Shown here one piece after another: positions 8,037 to 18,004 of a DNA stretch of 64,000 nucleotides (position 1 is the stretch's first letter; the number at the start of each line of letters is the position of its first letter). Under the pieces are notes generated by a model that was not told where the DNA came from, made no database searches, and saw only the letters and a program-made list of their open reading frames with translations. Source of the stretch: CAKZNE01 sp002695025 (GTDB taxonomy: Bacteria; Bacteroidota; Bacteroidia; Flavobacteriales; Schleiferiaceae); assembly GCA_913043285.1 (NCBI GenBank), contig CAJWML010000013.1:1-64000 (forward strand), read 5' to 3'. The position numbers were made by a program, and so were the translations under genes.

Positions 8037-10172
8037 ATGAAGAGAATTTGGAATATATTGATCGGTTTTATTCTGACTATCAATGCTTTTGGTCAGGTGG
8101 ATGATCTCATGATCGTGGAGTATGTGGATTGGGACCCAGGTAATGGTCTGGCTATAAAGATCTACAATCCAACTTCATCTGTCATTAACCTATCAGGTTA
8201 CGCTGTAGGAGTTTATAACAATGGTAACCTAAGCCCTGGTAATAGTGTTAATCTCTCCGGTTCATTGGCTGCGGGTGATGTGCTGGTTGTTGGCAATGCC
8301 GGGTACCCGTGCTCTAAAGATGTGATAATTGGAGGTGGTGTTAACGGTAATGATGTAGTAGCCCTTCTTAAAGGTGGGGTATACGTGGACATGATCAGTA
8401 AAGTGGGCGTTGGTTATGGTGATAATAATGGTCTCTTCTATCACAACCGCCTCATTCGTAAAAACAGCAATTGTATACGCTATACATCAACTGATGGTAC
8501 TTCTCCCAACTCATGGCCGGGTGGGATGATATTCTCTCATCCAGGATGGAACGCTACGGCAGTACAGTGTTTTGCTGCAGGTTCTCCTTACACACCCAAC
8601 CGCGACACTGTAAAGAATTTTGCCCAGATATGTCAGGGAGATAGTATTTTGTTGAACGGGATTTATCAGTCCACCGCAGGCGTTTACTATGATAGCTACA
8701 TATCTTCTTCCTATTGTGATAGTGTTGTGGAAACGCAGCTGTTCATTACTCCTTACCCTGTATCAATGCAAAATCAGAGCATTTGCCAGGGAGACAGTAT
8801 GTTTCTGGGTGGAGAGTGGCGTTCCCAATCCGGGCTTTACAGTGATACGCTCACGGGTTTCAATGGCTGTGACAGCATTGCGCAGACCTTTCTGAATGTG
8901 CTTCCGCGAACTTTGTTTTCAGATACGGTACATATTTGCCAGGGAGATAGCGTACTGATTGGTCAGCAATGGACTGGGCAGGCCGGTGTGTATAGGGATA
9001 CTTTACAGGCTCAAAATGGTTGCGATAGTATTCTTAGCACATGGGTAATGGTTCTCCCAGCGTTTGCATACACCACCTCGCTTACTATCTGTGAGGGTGA
9101 GAGCACATTTTTGCAAGGTGCGCTGCGGTATGATACAGGAATTTATCATGATACGCTCACCAGTATTGGAGGATGTGATAGCATAATAACCACTTCTCTT
9201 GATGTTCTTCCTTTGACTGGAAAACGAGATACCGCTCTTATTTGCGAGGGTGATAGCCTGTACATTGGCGGAAGCTGGCAAACCACTCCCGGGGCTTATA
9301 CGGATACGCTGGTGGCCTTTAACGGTTGTGATAGCATTTTGACCACCGAGCTTATGCATCCCGCCATTCTCAGTGGCGTTGCAAATGTGCAGATCTGCCA
9401 GGGAGATAGTGTTTTCATTGCCGGAGCATGGCAGGTTTTTCCGGGACTTTATACAGATACCCTGCCCGGTTCCCTGGGCTGCGATAGCCTCTTCTATACC
9501 CAGTTGGATGTGGTTACTAATTTCCAGGGACATCGGATCATTAACCTTTGTGCCGGGGATAGTGCTACAATTAACGGAACCTATTATAAAACTGACACTT
9601 CTTTTTCCTACACCCGTTCCAATCCCGGTTCATGCGATTCTGTGATTACGGTTGTAGTTACCAGGTATGCTGCTGATGCAGCATTTGACTGGAAGGTGTC
9701 CCCTAGCAATGAGCAGCAGATAGCCTTTAAAAATCAATCTTTACAGGAGGGTGCTGTCCAATGGGTGTTTGGTGACGGTCATTATTCTGACCAGGATCAT
9801 CCTGTGCATACTTATGCTGAGCCTGGCTTGTACACCGTAAGTCTCACCCTGATAACAGTTAACGGGTGCCAGGATTCTGCTTTGGGTCAGGTGGCTATAG
9901 CTTCTCCAGAGCCTGAAATGGAGCCATTCATCCCGAATAGCTTCACTCCCAACGGAGATGGTCTCAATGATCAATTCTACATTTCCGTGCAGGGAGTGCA
10001 GGTTTTCAGTATTGAAATATACAATCGTTGGGGGCAGAAGGTCTTTTATTCCCACGACAGTCAATTCAAATGGTCCGGTGACTTTGCCGGACAGGAATGC
10101 ATTGAGGGGGTTTATACCTATCGGATAAGCGGAGATATCCAAAAGACAGGGGTGATACACTTAATCAAGTAA
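8037..10172 (+). CDS. T9SS type B protein with LTD, seven ICQGDS repeats and a PKD domain
   Basis: The product is 711 residues with a signal peptide (IGFILTINAFGQ). Residues about 20-180 form an LTD-like domain (DDLMIVEYVDWDPGNGLAIK, then INLSGYAVGVYNNG). Seven repeats of about 47-50 residues follow, each with the frame ICQGDS, then a G-x-Y-x-DTL turn, then GCDSI, and a hydrophobic strand. Each unit carries two cysteines, probably a disulfide. Residues about 545-620 are a PKD domain (VFGDGHYS, then TYAEPGLYTVSLTL). The end is a gliding-motility-type C-terminal domain (SFTPNGDGLND, IYNRWGQKVF), which marks T9SS type B substrates. It is probably a cell-surface filament or adhesin. Eight bases separate it from its paralogue at 10181. 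Confidence 0.8.
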   Translation: MKRIWNILIGFILTINAFGQVDDLMIVEYVDWDPGNGLAIKIYNPTSSVINLSGYAVGVYNNGNLSPGNSVNLSGSLAAGDVLVVGNAGYPCSKDVIIGGGVNGNDVVALLKGGVYVDMISKVGVGYGDNNGLFYHNRLIRKNSNCIRYTSTDGTSPNSWPGGMIFSHPGWNATAVQCFAAGSPYTPNRDTVKNFAQICQGDSILLNGIYQSTAGVYYDSYISSSYCDSVVETQLFITPYPVSMQNQSICQGDSMFLGGEWRSQSGLYSDTLTGFNGCDSIAQTFLNVLPRTLFSDTVHICQGDSVLIGQQWTGQAGVYRDTLQAQNGCDSILSTWVMVLPAFAYTTSLTICEGESTFLQGALRYDTGIYHDTLTSIGGCDSIITTSLDVLPLTGKRDTALICEGDSLYIGGSWQTTPGAYTDTLVAFNGCDSILTTELMHPAILSGVANVQICQGDSVFIAGAWQVFPGLYTDTLPGSLGCDSLFYTQLDVVTNFQGHRIINLCAGDSATINGTYYKTDTSFSYTRSNPGSCDSVITVVVTRYAADAAFDWKVSPSNEQQIAFKNQSLQEGAVQWVFGDGHYSDQDHPVHTYAEPGLYTVSLTLITVNGCQDSALGQVAIASPEPEMEPFIPNSFTPNGDGLNDQFYISVQGVQVFSIEIYNRWGQKVFYSHDSQFKWSGDFAGQECIEGVYTYRISGDIQKTGVIHLIK

Positions 10173-10180
10173 GAGTTAAT

Positions 10181-12337
10181 ATGAGGAAATTTTTATACAT
10201 CATGCTTTTATGGGGCTTCGCTCCTAACTTACACGCTCAGCTGGATGATCTGATGATTGTGGAATATGTAGACTGGGACCCGGGTAATGGGCTGGCGATA
10301 AAGATTTACAACCCTACTTCTTCTACTATCAATCTTAGTGGGTATACGGTGTCAGTATACAATAACGGGAATTCTTCTCCTACCAACAATGTAGCATTGT
10401 CAGGTACATTGGCGCCCTCGGGAGTTTTAGTAGTGGGTAACTCGGGATATCCGTGCCCTGTAAATGTGACCATTGGTGGAGGGGTAAACGGTGATGATTG
10501 TGTTGCCCTGCGTAAAGGAACACAGTTTGTGGATATGATAAACCTGTACGGTACACATGTGGCGCCAAGAGTAGGGAGTGTTTCCAACGGTTTGTTTCAT
10601 AAAAGGATCGTACGAGAGAACAGTAACTGTCTGCGTTACTCGTTTACAGATGGGACATCTGTCAATTCATGGCCCTCTACATCAGCCATATCGGTACAAG
10701 GGTGGGTTGTATCAGCTCCTGCCTGCCTGGGACTCAGTACTACTGCCTATAATCCGGCTCCGGCTGTTATTCAGGAAAGTCGTAGTATATGTCAGGGAGA
10801 CAGTACCCTGGTTGGGGGAGCTTATCACAAAGTAGCAGGGACATATTATGATACCATCTCGTCTATACGATTTTGCGACAGCGTTTTGCAGGTAGATCTT
10901 TTTGTGGCTCCCATGCCTCAGGGTGTTCAGAATCTTCAGATATGCAGTGGTGATAGTATTTTTCTGCAAAATGCTTTTCGGAGCAGTTCGGGGGTGTATC
11001 GTGATACTCTTGCCTCAGGTAACTGTGATAGTGTAGTTGTGACCACACTCCAGGTGTTATCGTCCTATAATTCCAGTAACTCTATGACTATTTGTAGTGG
11101 CGATAGTGTATTGGTGAATGGTAGATACCGCAAAGCAGCCGGTACGTTCATGGATACACTGGTGGCGCAAAATGGTTGTGATAGCATTTTATCAACACAG
11201 CTTTATGTAATGCCTGCTTTTAATGTGGCAAGATCCCTGAAAATATGCGAAGGAGATAGTGTCTTTCTTGAAAATGACTGGCAACAAGCGGCAGGGGTCT
11301 ACAGGGATACCCTGCTGGCTGGTGGAGGGTGTGATAGCCTTGTGGTTACTACATTAAGTATATATCCTATTCCGGAAACTTTGCGAGGGATGACTATTTG
11401 TTCAAATGATAGTATCTTTTTGGAAGGGCGTTTTCGAAAAATTTCCGGCAATTACAGAGATACGTTGACCGGGCCGGTAGGTTGTGATAGTATACTGGTG
11501 ACCAGGCTTACTGTGGCTAGTCTGCTTCAGGGTTCCCGTACATTGGAGTTGTGCCAGGGCGATAGTTTATACTTGCAGGGGAGCTGGCAAAAAACACCCG
11601 GTGTGTACCATGATACGGTGAGGAGCTTAGGGGGGTGCGATAGTGTTATAGCCACGGAGTTAAAATTTCTTAGTCATCCTACCGAAACGTATGTACTTCA
11701 GTATTGCTCTGGTGATTCTGCGGTTATCAATGGAAACGCCTGGTATTCTGACACTACTATACAAATATCCAAACATGGGGGTGTTGGTGCCTGTGATTCC
11801 ATGGTTACTTTTCAGTTGAATTTTACGGAGGTGATGGCTGATTTTGACATAGGTTATTTGGAACAGGATCTTTTCACGGTCTACTTTGATAATTATTCTC
11901 AGGGGCCCCAGCTCAGTTACACATGGGATTTTGGAGATGGAGAAAGTGCGGTAAACAGCACTCCTTCTCACACTTACCGACAGGCTGGTAGCTATTTGGT
12001 GACCCTTGCGGTGGAGTCGCCTGGTGGCTGCATGGATACCCTTGTAAAGCCGGTAACTATAGAAATACCTGAACCCATTGAGGAATATATGAAAGTGCCG
12101 AATGTATTTACTCCCAATGGTGACGGCTCCAATGATTTCTTCAAGGTTGATGGTAATGGCTGGCCGGTTTTTTCCATTCACATATACAACCGCTGGGGAA
12201 CCCTTATTTACGAGTCCAGTGATATTAATTTTCAATGGGATGGTAAACATAATGGCCAGGAATGCGCGGATGGTACCTATATGTTTATAGTACAAGGTAA
12301 CGAAGACATAAAGGGCTTTGTAACATTACTCCGATAA
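10181..12337 (+). CDS. Tandem paralogue: T9SS type B protein with LTD, seven repeats and PKD
   Basis: The product is 718 residues with the same order of parts as its neighbour: signal peptide ending in LHAQ, an LTD-like domain (DDLMIVEYVDWDPGNGLAIK shared exactly, then INLSGYTVSVYNNG), seven repeats of the ICxGDS...GCDS type, a PKD domain (TWDFGDGESA, then TYRQAGSYLVTLAV) and a type B C-terminal domain (VFTPNGDGSNDFF, IYNRWGTLIY). The LTD half is much closer between the two proteins than the repeat half, which suggests duplication followed by faster change in the repeats. Eight bases after its twin, it is almost surely co-transcribed. The role is probably surface display or adhesion. Confidence 0.8.
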   Translation: MRKFLYIMLLWGFAPNLHAQLDDLMIVEYVDWDPGNGLAIKIYNPTSSTINLSGYTVSVYNNGNSSPTNNVALSGTLAPSGVLVVGNSGYPCPVNVTIGGGVNGDDCVALRKGTQFVDMINLYGTHVAPRVGSVSNGLFHKRIVRENSNCLRYSFTDGTSVNSWPSTSAISVQGWVVSAPACLGLSTTAYNPAPAVIQESRSICQGDSTLVGGAYHKVAGTYYDTISSIRFCDSVLQVDLFVAPMPQGVQNLQICSGDSIFLQNAFRSSSGVYRDTLASGNCDSVVVTTLQVLSSYNSSNSMTICSGDSVLVNGRYRKAAGTFMDTLVAQNGCDSILSTQLYVMPAFNVARSLKICEGDSVFLENDWQQAAGVYRDTLLAGGGCDSLVVTTLSIYPIPETLRGMTICSNDSIFLEGRFRKISGNYRDTLTGPVGCDSILVTRLTVASLLQGSRTLELCQGDSLYLQGSWQKTPGVYHDTVRSLGGCDSVIATELKFLSHPTETYVLQYCSGDSAVINGNAWYSDTTIQISKHGGVGACDSMVTFQLNFTEVMADFDIGYLEQDLFTVYFDNYSQGPQLSYTWDFGDGESAVNSTPSHTYRQAGSYLVTLAVESPGGCMDTLVKPVTIEIPEPIEEYMKVPNVFTPNGDGSNDFFKVDGNGWPVFSIHIYNRWGTLIYESSDINFQWDGKHNGQECADGTYMFIVQGNEDIKGFVTLLR

Positions 12338-12419
12338 AAATAGCGCTGATATTACATTAACTGTCATTTAACTATGCATTAAGTCTTTGTGTAATGGATA
12401 TATAGGCTTTTGGTATGTC

Positions 12420-12427
12420 TATTTTTG
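12420..12427 (+). promoter_or_regulatory. Bacteroidota -7 promoter box for the 12458 gene
   Basis: TATTTTTG matches TAnnTTTG exactly, 30 bases before the ATG at 12458, inside the same 11-mer TCTATTTTTGA that precedes the 6533 gene. Confidence 0.5.
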
Positions 12428-12457
12428 AACCGAAAATTTCTCTAAAAAATATTAGAA

Positions 12458-15400
12458 ATGTACGTCAAAATGGAATGCAGATTATATCTTTCATTATTAC
12501 TATTTGCGACTTTCAGCTTTGGTGCTAAAGCGCAGGTTGATACTGTTTACTTTGAGGGCTTTACTGGTCAAAGTGGCAAAGGAATGGGAAATACCTCCGG
12601 GGTAAATTGGACCATTGATGCTTCAGGCTGCCCTAATGCCGATGCCTTCAGAGTTCAGGTAAGTGATAAGTTTGTAGGAACCAATATGGACGGTAGCGGA
12701 AGCTCCGGAGCCACCGGGTATTGGTATTCGCCACAGGTGAATATTGCAGGTTTATCCAGCCCTTTTTTATCCGTATATGTTTCTCAGTCAGCTACTTCAT
12801 TTGAAGCGGGTGATTTTATCCAGTTTTCGTATTCACTGAATGGCGGGAGCTTTGTTGAGGTAAACAAGCTTACCGGAACCTATTCTGCCCAATACCTGAA
12901 AACAAGTATTACACCTGGGGATTCAGTCCAGATACGTATGGCTATTAATAATAATGCTGGTTCTGAATCACATCATTTTGATCATGTGATGGTAGGGGAT
13001 TCCAGTGTTTGCCCTCAGCCTGACCCGGTTATCAATTTTACTGCAACGGAGCAATTGCGTGCAATTTCCCTGAACTGGACCAATCCTCCCAGTTGTTGGG
13101 ATGAGGTATTGGTGGTTGCCTCTGAAAACAGTATCTCTTTTTCACCTGGTAGTAGTGCCACTTCTTACATTACCAACACTAATTTTAAAAACGGGATGCA
13201 GTTAAGCCCCGGTGAATATGCTATGTATAAAGGCTCTGGTGCCGGAGTTACCTTAACCAATTTTGATCGCCAAAAACAATATTTCTTTAAGGTATTCTCG
13301 CGTAATGATACGGTATGGGGAAATGGAGTTGAAGTAAGCCTGGTAACCACCAGCCTGGTAGATTCAATACCTTCATCATCTGCCGGGGGCGACTGCCAGG
13401 AACTGTTTATCTCAGAGTACCGCGAAGGATCAGTTCCGTACAATTCCCTGGAGATCTACAACCCTACACAGGATAGTGTGGATCTTGCTGCTTATACCTT
13501 GAATATGTATTCAGGAGGAAGTGCAGCCGTAACTTACAGCACGGGTATGTCTGGTAAGCTGGCTCCGGGAGAAACCTTTAATGCTACAACAAACCACCCG
13601 GCCACTAATGCCACCCTTAAAGCATCAGCGGATAGCTTGTATTCTTTTCCATGGGCCGGGGTCTTTACTGGTGATGATGCCGTAACTCTTGAAAAAAATG
13701 GAGTGGTAATAGATGTTATAGGGGTGGTAGGCACCGATCCTGGCAATGAATGGAGTGTTACGGGAACCAATGGGGTAAACGGGTCCACTAATGATCGTAC
13801 CCTGGTGCGTGACAGTACAATACGAAAAGGACAAACCAACTGGGGGATATCTGCTGCCAGCGAATGGATGGTATTTCCCAATAGTGATTTTACTTCCTGG
13901 GGAAATCATCAGATGCAAGCTTGTTCCGTAGCCAATCCTGAAATGAATGTAGTGTATAGCACCGGGCCTCTGGATTTTGGCGCAAAAATGATAAATACCG
14001 CCACGGTTAAAAGTTATACGGTGGATGCGCAAAACGTTTTTGATGATATTGAGGTCATTGCACCTGCAGCCTATGAGATCTCATTATCACCTAATGGTAT
14101 GTTCAATGATACACTCATTATCTATGGAGGTCTTACTTCGCAAGTGGATGTATATGTTAAGTTCAATCCGTTGACCACAGGAGCTTATCTGGATTCTATC
14201 CAACATGTAACTACGGGGCTTGATACCGTATACGCTCAGTTGAACGGTTCGGCTTTTGACCCGTATCCACATTACCAGATTGCGCAGATCAATGGTGTGG
14301 ATGCTAATGGGGTAGCGGATTCCAATAATGTACAGCTTTCTCTTTCAGGAGTGGTATACGGTGTAAACCTGAGGCCAGCCGGACTACAGTTTACCATGAT
14401 TGATGCCACCGCAGGTATTAATGTGTTCAGTTTTGGAGGTGTTTCGTCTTACAATGTTCAGGAATCGGATAGTATTACGGTTTTCGGGTCGCTTACCCAG
14501 TTTAATGGTCTGTTGGAGATCGTACCGGATTCCATTGTATTGCATAAAAGCGGATCTGCGTTGAAGGCACCTTTGTTGGTTACTTCCCTGAGTGAAGCCA
14601 CTGAGAGTAACCTGGTGCGCTTTGAAGACTTTTACCTGGCTGATGCTACTCAGTGGACTGGCGCAGGATCAGGCTTTAATGTGGATATTACCAATGGTGT
14701 CGATACGTTTGAAGTGCGCATTGATGATGACGTGGACCTCTTCAGTCAGGCAGCGCCTGCCGGCTTCTTCCACGTAAACGGTATTGGCGGTCAATATGAC
14801 CCCTCTGCGCCCTATGATGAAGGTTACCAGTTGTTTCCTCGTTATCAGTCAGATATTGAGGGAATTCCCGCCACTATGATCTCTGACAATGATACTCTTG
14901 ATTTTGGCCAGGTATTTATAGGAGATACTTCAGAGGTGTTGAGATATCAGTTAGACGGAACATACCTTACCCAATCTGTAATGGTCAATGCTCCTGCGGA
15001 CTTTGAGGTTAGTCTGGATAGTGTGAATTTCTCAGGAAGTGTGGCGGTAAATGTTAATGCTATGGGGCTGTTGAACGACACCATTTATATTCGTTTTATT
15101 CCTTCAGCTTTTGGTAATGTTTGGGATTCTGTCTCCAATCAAAGTGATACCCTCGCTTATACCTACCTGATGGCAGAGGCCAAGGATCCATTCCCTGTTT
15201 ATACGGTTGATATGGTTAATAGCTTGAAAGCTAATCAACAGGCAGATTCATTGGGGGTAAATACAACTCTGCACGGAATTGTGTATGGAGTGAACCTTCG
15301 TCCTGCCGGACTTCAGTTTACCTTACGTGATAATACCGGAGGAATAGCAGTATTTAATGCCAGTGGTAATTTAGGTTACACCGTACAGGAAGGTGACAGT

Positions 15401-16999
15401 ATTGCGGTGAAGGGAATGATCGATCAGTTTAATGGATTACTGGAAATTATACCTTCAGAAATAAGTTTTATAGCTACTGGTAAAACCCTCAAGCAACCTT
15501 CTCTTACCAATGTATTAGATGAATCTACAGAAAGTGACCTGGTTCGTATAGAGGAAGTTTACCTGGTGGATCCTGCGCAATGGACCAACAGTGGTTCTGG
15601 CTTTAACGTAGATATTACCAATGGGACAGATGTATTTGAAATGCGCATTGATAACGATGTAGATATCTATGGGCAGCCTGCACCAACCGGTTACTTTGAT
15701 ATAGTGGGGATTGGTAGTCAATTTGATAATTCATCTCCATACAACACCGGTTATCAGATTCAGCCCCGATACCAGGCTGATATTACCGAACTAAATGCAA
15801 GTTTGGTAGCCCTTGCCAATACTAGCCTGAGCTTTGGTAGTGTTGCGGAAAACGATACTTCAGCGGCACAATACTTTGTGGTGGAAGGCGAGTATTTACT
15901 GGAAGATCTGAATGTAACCACCTCAGCGGAATTTCCTATAAGCTTAACCGCCAACGGTGGATACACAGATTCTCTGCACCTAATGCATAGCAATGGTTAT
16001 TTAAGAGATACTGTTTATGTGCGTTTTGTTCCTTCTTCCAACACCGTCTTTACAGATTCTGTTATCAATATAGCGGGAGCTGGACGTGTGCGTATAGATG
16101 TCAGTGGAAATGGTTTTGATCCTTACCCGGATTATGCCATTAGTGATATTAACAACAACGATCCCAATGGAGAAGCCGATTCTGTAAATGTAAAAGGTGA
16201 GCTCAGTGGGATCGTTTACGGTGTAAACCTTCACCCGGCCGGCCTGCAGTTTACGCTGATCGATCAAACCGGAGGAATCTCAGTATTCAGCGGCAGTAAG
16301 AAGTTTGGTTATACCGTTAAGGAGGGAGATAGTATTTCCGTATCCGGTACCATACTACAGTTTAATGGTTTGCTTGAAATTGAGCCTGATACTTTAGAAT
16401 TCTGGTCTTCCGGTCATAACCTAAAGTCACCGGTCCTGGTGACGGCTTTGGATGAGTCCACCGAAAGTAATTTGGTGGAAATTGAAAATGTAACCTTGGT
16501 AACACCATCACAGTGGAAAACCAGCGGAGGTTCCTTTAATGTGGATATTACAGATGGGACCAATACCTATGTGATGCGCATTGATGAAGATGTGGATATT
16601 TACGGCCAGCCGGCTCCGGTAAACTCTTTTGATGTAACCGGAATTGGTACTCAATACGACCCTAATATCCCTTACCTCAGTGGTTATCAAATCATGCCAC
16701 GCTACCAGGCAGATATTGATGAAGCCATTGGGGTTGACGAGTTACAGAATGTAAATGGTATTAGTATTTATCCGAACCCTGCAAGCTCCCTGTTGCACAT
16801 TCACACAAAGAATGTATTTACAGAAGATGTAATCTTAAATGTGTATAATGTGAGTGGGACACTGATCAAAGTTGTGCAAGCACAATCGGCAGGTCTGCCG
16901 GAGATCAGTATTGAGGTATCAGACCTGGTAAAAGGCACTTATATATTGCAGATCCTTTCCCGAACTGAAAGTGAACAAAAAGTGTTTATAGTGCAATAG
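12458..16999 (+). CDS. Large T9SS type A protein with one LTD and three OB-fold units
   Basis: The product is 1513 residues; the start may be ATG 12458 or 12470, both in front of a signal peptide ending in AKAQ. N-terminal beta domains (about 25-190) and a fibronectin-like stretch (VINFTATEQLRAISLNW) precede an LTD-like domain near 310 (LFISEYREGSVPYNSLEIYNP). Three copies of a unit of about 310 residues follow, each with an OB-fold of the secreted-nuclease-associated type: LSGVVYGVNLRPAGLQF, then DxTGGIxVF, a V-EGDSI strand and QFNGLLEI. An Ig-like choice-of-anchor domain (FxPxxxGxxxDSI) precedes each OB unit. A type A sorting domain ends the protein (IYPNPASSLLHI to KVFIVQ). No catalytic domain is seen. 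Such OB units usually sit beside EEP nuclease domains, so nucleic-acid binding outside the cell is a reasonable guess. Confidence 0.75.
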   Translation: MYVKMECRLYLSLLLFATFSFGAKAQVDTVYFEGFTGQSGKGMGNTSGVNWTIDASGCPNADAFRVQVSDKFVGTNMDGSGSSGATGYWYSPQVNIAGLSSPFLSVYVSQSATSFEAGDFIQFSYSLNGGSFVEVNKLTGTYSAQYLKTSITPGDSVQIRMAINNNAGSESHHFDHVMVGDSSVCPQPDPVINFTATEQLRAISLNWTNPPSCWDEVLVVASENSISFSPGSSATSYITNTNFKNGMQLSPGEYAMYKGSGAGVTLTNFDRQKQYFFKVFSRNDTVWGNGVEVSLVTTSLVDSIPSSSAGGDCQELFISEYREGSVPYNSLEIYNPTQDSVDLAAYTLNMYSGGSAAVTYSTGMSGKLAPGETFNATTNHPATNATLKASADSLYSFPWAGVFTGDDAVTLEKNGVVIDVIGVVGTDPGNEWSVTGTNGVNGSTNDRTLVRDSTIRKGQTNWGISAASEWMVFPNSDFTSWGNHQMQACSVANPEMNVVYSTGPLDFGAKMINTATVKSYTVDAQNVFDDIEVIAPAAYEISLSPNGMFNDTLIIYGGLTSQVDVYVKFNPLTTGAYLDSIQHVTTGLDTVYAQLNGSAFDPYPHYQIAQINGVDANGVADSNNVQLSLSGVVYGVNLRPAGLQFTMIDATAGINVFSFGGVSSYNVQESDSITVFGSLTQFNGLLEIVPDSIVLHKSGSALKAPLLVTSLSEATESNLVRFEDFYLADATQWTGAGSGFNVDITNGVDTFEVRIDDDVDLFSQAAPAGFFHVNGIGGQYDPSAPYDEGYQLFPRYQSDIEGIPATMISDNDTLDFGQVFIGDTSEVLRYQLDGTYLTQSVMVNAPADFEVSLDSVNFSGSVAVNVNAMGLLNDTIYIRFIPSAFGNVWDSVSNQSDTLAYTYLMAEAKDPFPVYTVDMVNSLKANQQADSLGVNTTLHGIVYGVNLRPAGLQFTLRDNTGGIAVFNASGNLGYTVQEGDSIAVKGMIDQFNGLLEIIPSEISFIATGKTLKQPSLTNVLDESTESDLVRIEEVYLVDPAQWTNSGSGFNVDITNGTDVFEMRIDNDVDIYGQPAPTGYFDIVGIGSQFDNSSPYNTGYQIQPRYQADITELNASLVALANTSLSFGSVAENDTSAAQYFVVEGEYLLEDLNVTTSAEFPISLTANGGYTDSLHLMHSNGYLRDTVYVRFVPSSNTVFTDSVINIAGAGRVRIDVSGNGFDPYPDYAISDINNNDPNGEADSVNVKGELSGIVYGVNLHPAGLQFTLIDQTGGISVFSGSKKFGYTVKEGDSISVSGTILQFNGLLEIEPDTLEFWSSGHNLKSPVLVTALDESTESNLVEIENVTLVTPSQWKTSGGSFNVDITDGTNTYVMRIDEDVDIYGQPAPVNSFDVTGIGTQYDPNIPYLSGYQIMPRYQADIDEAIGVDELQNVNGISIYPNPASSLLHIHTKNVFTEDVILNVYNVSGTLIKVVQAQSAGLPEISIEVSDLVKGTYILQILSRTESEQKVFIVQ

Positions 17000-17032
17000 A
17001 ATTGTAATTGATACGGTAATTATTTGGTAGAA

Positions 17033-17060
17033 AGGCCGCAGGATTTCCTGTGGCTTTTTT
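17033..17060 (+). terminator. Rho-independent terminator closing the LTD cluster
   Basis: The stem GCCGCAGG/CCTGTGGC (one G-T pair) around a short loop is followed by six T. It lies between the convergent ends of the 12458 gene and the DUF6528 gene. Confidence 0.7.
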
Positions 17061-17113
17061 ATTTCCTCAATAGAAGATTAAAAAACACAGGAGTTGCATG
17101 AAGTAGAAGGGCA

Positions 17114-18004
17114 TCACCGGTGAGAATAAATCCACCGCGCTTTATACACACGAAGGTCTGAAACTGGTATATCAGGCCCGTTAAATAGTTTTATATGATG
17201 CGCCCACCAGCTTTCTTCAGCTTGTACATACAGCAACTTATCACGATAAAAGCTTATTGATTTTACTTTATGAGACTTATGTAAGAGTGGGTGGGGTGCA
17301 AATTTCTCTGTCTTCAGATCAAACTCCCATACATTTTTACTAGCCGATATTACAAGGCTTTGTTTTGAGGGAAGCCAGATAAGATCATGCCCACCTTTTG
17401 AAGGTAGCTCATAACAAGTGTCCTGTTTTAGTGAAAGACTCTCTGAAAGCTTCAAATGATATCTTCTGAGTTCCGACTCACCCAATGCATAGAGGCTAGA
17501 TCTTTCAGGTACCCATGCCAAGCCATGACCTGAGAAAATGGAATCTTCCCATAACTGTTTACCCTCTCTCCAGTTGTAGATGATCATCCGGTCTCCCCCG
17601 GGTTTTGAAGAGGCTATTACCGCAACATAATCTTCAAACAGCAATTCCATAGAATGAGCATTGGGAAGATAAGTGGAAAAAAGAGCCTTTTTAGAAGCGG
17701 TATCTAATAAAGCACATCCCCCGGTGGATGAGGTCACCAGGAGCTGCTTACCATTGTTAATGGGCTTGCATTCATCCATCTTTTGAAAGTGGAGGGTGTC
17801 AAGACACGGATCATCGGAAGCCTGCCACTCCCAAACGGTTTTGACTTTGGTGCCTGACAAATCTATAATCTTTACTTTATGGCTGCCACACACCACAGCT
17901 AAAGGAAGTTTAGGAGAGGGTATTCTCAAGCTCAGTGTAAGAAGAAATACCAAACCCGCCAGAAAAAACGGAGCAAGTGAAATGCGAAGTTTCCTAATTT
18001 TCAA
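17114..18004 (-). CDS. DUF6528-family beta-propeller protein, membrane-anchored or exported
   Basis: The product is 296 residues with one N-terminal hydrophobic segment (FFLAGVFLLTLSL region) that acts as a signal or anchor. The body fits the DUF6528 pattern: LAVVCGSHKVKIIDL, VWEWQASDD, MDECKPINNGKQLLVTSSTGGCALLD, and NAHSMELL. This is a small propeller with WD/NHL-like blades. No catalytic residues can be named. Its start overlaps the end of the upstream GDPD gene by 11 bases, so the two are translationally coupled and likely work together. It is the last gene of the minus-strand locus. Confidence 0.75.
   Translation of the reverse strand: MKIRKLRISLAPFFLAGLVFLLTLSLRIPSPKLPLAVVCGSHKVKIIDLSGTKVKTVWEWQASDDPCLDTLHFQKMDECKPINNGKQLLVTSSTGGCALLDTASKKALFSTYLPNAHSMELLFEDYVAVIASSKPGGDRMIIYNWREGKQLWEDSIFSGHGLAWVPERSSLYALGESELRRYHLKLSESLSLKQDTCYELPSKGGHDLIWLPSKQSLVISASKNVWEFDLKTEKFAPHPLLHKSHKVKSISFYRDKLLYVQAEESWWAHHIKLFNGPDIPVSDLRVYKARWIYSHR

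Noticed and set aside
11660..12295. 211-codon minus-strand frame inside the 10181 gene
   Set aside because: Shadow frame of the PKD and type B tail region, with no signal of its own.
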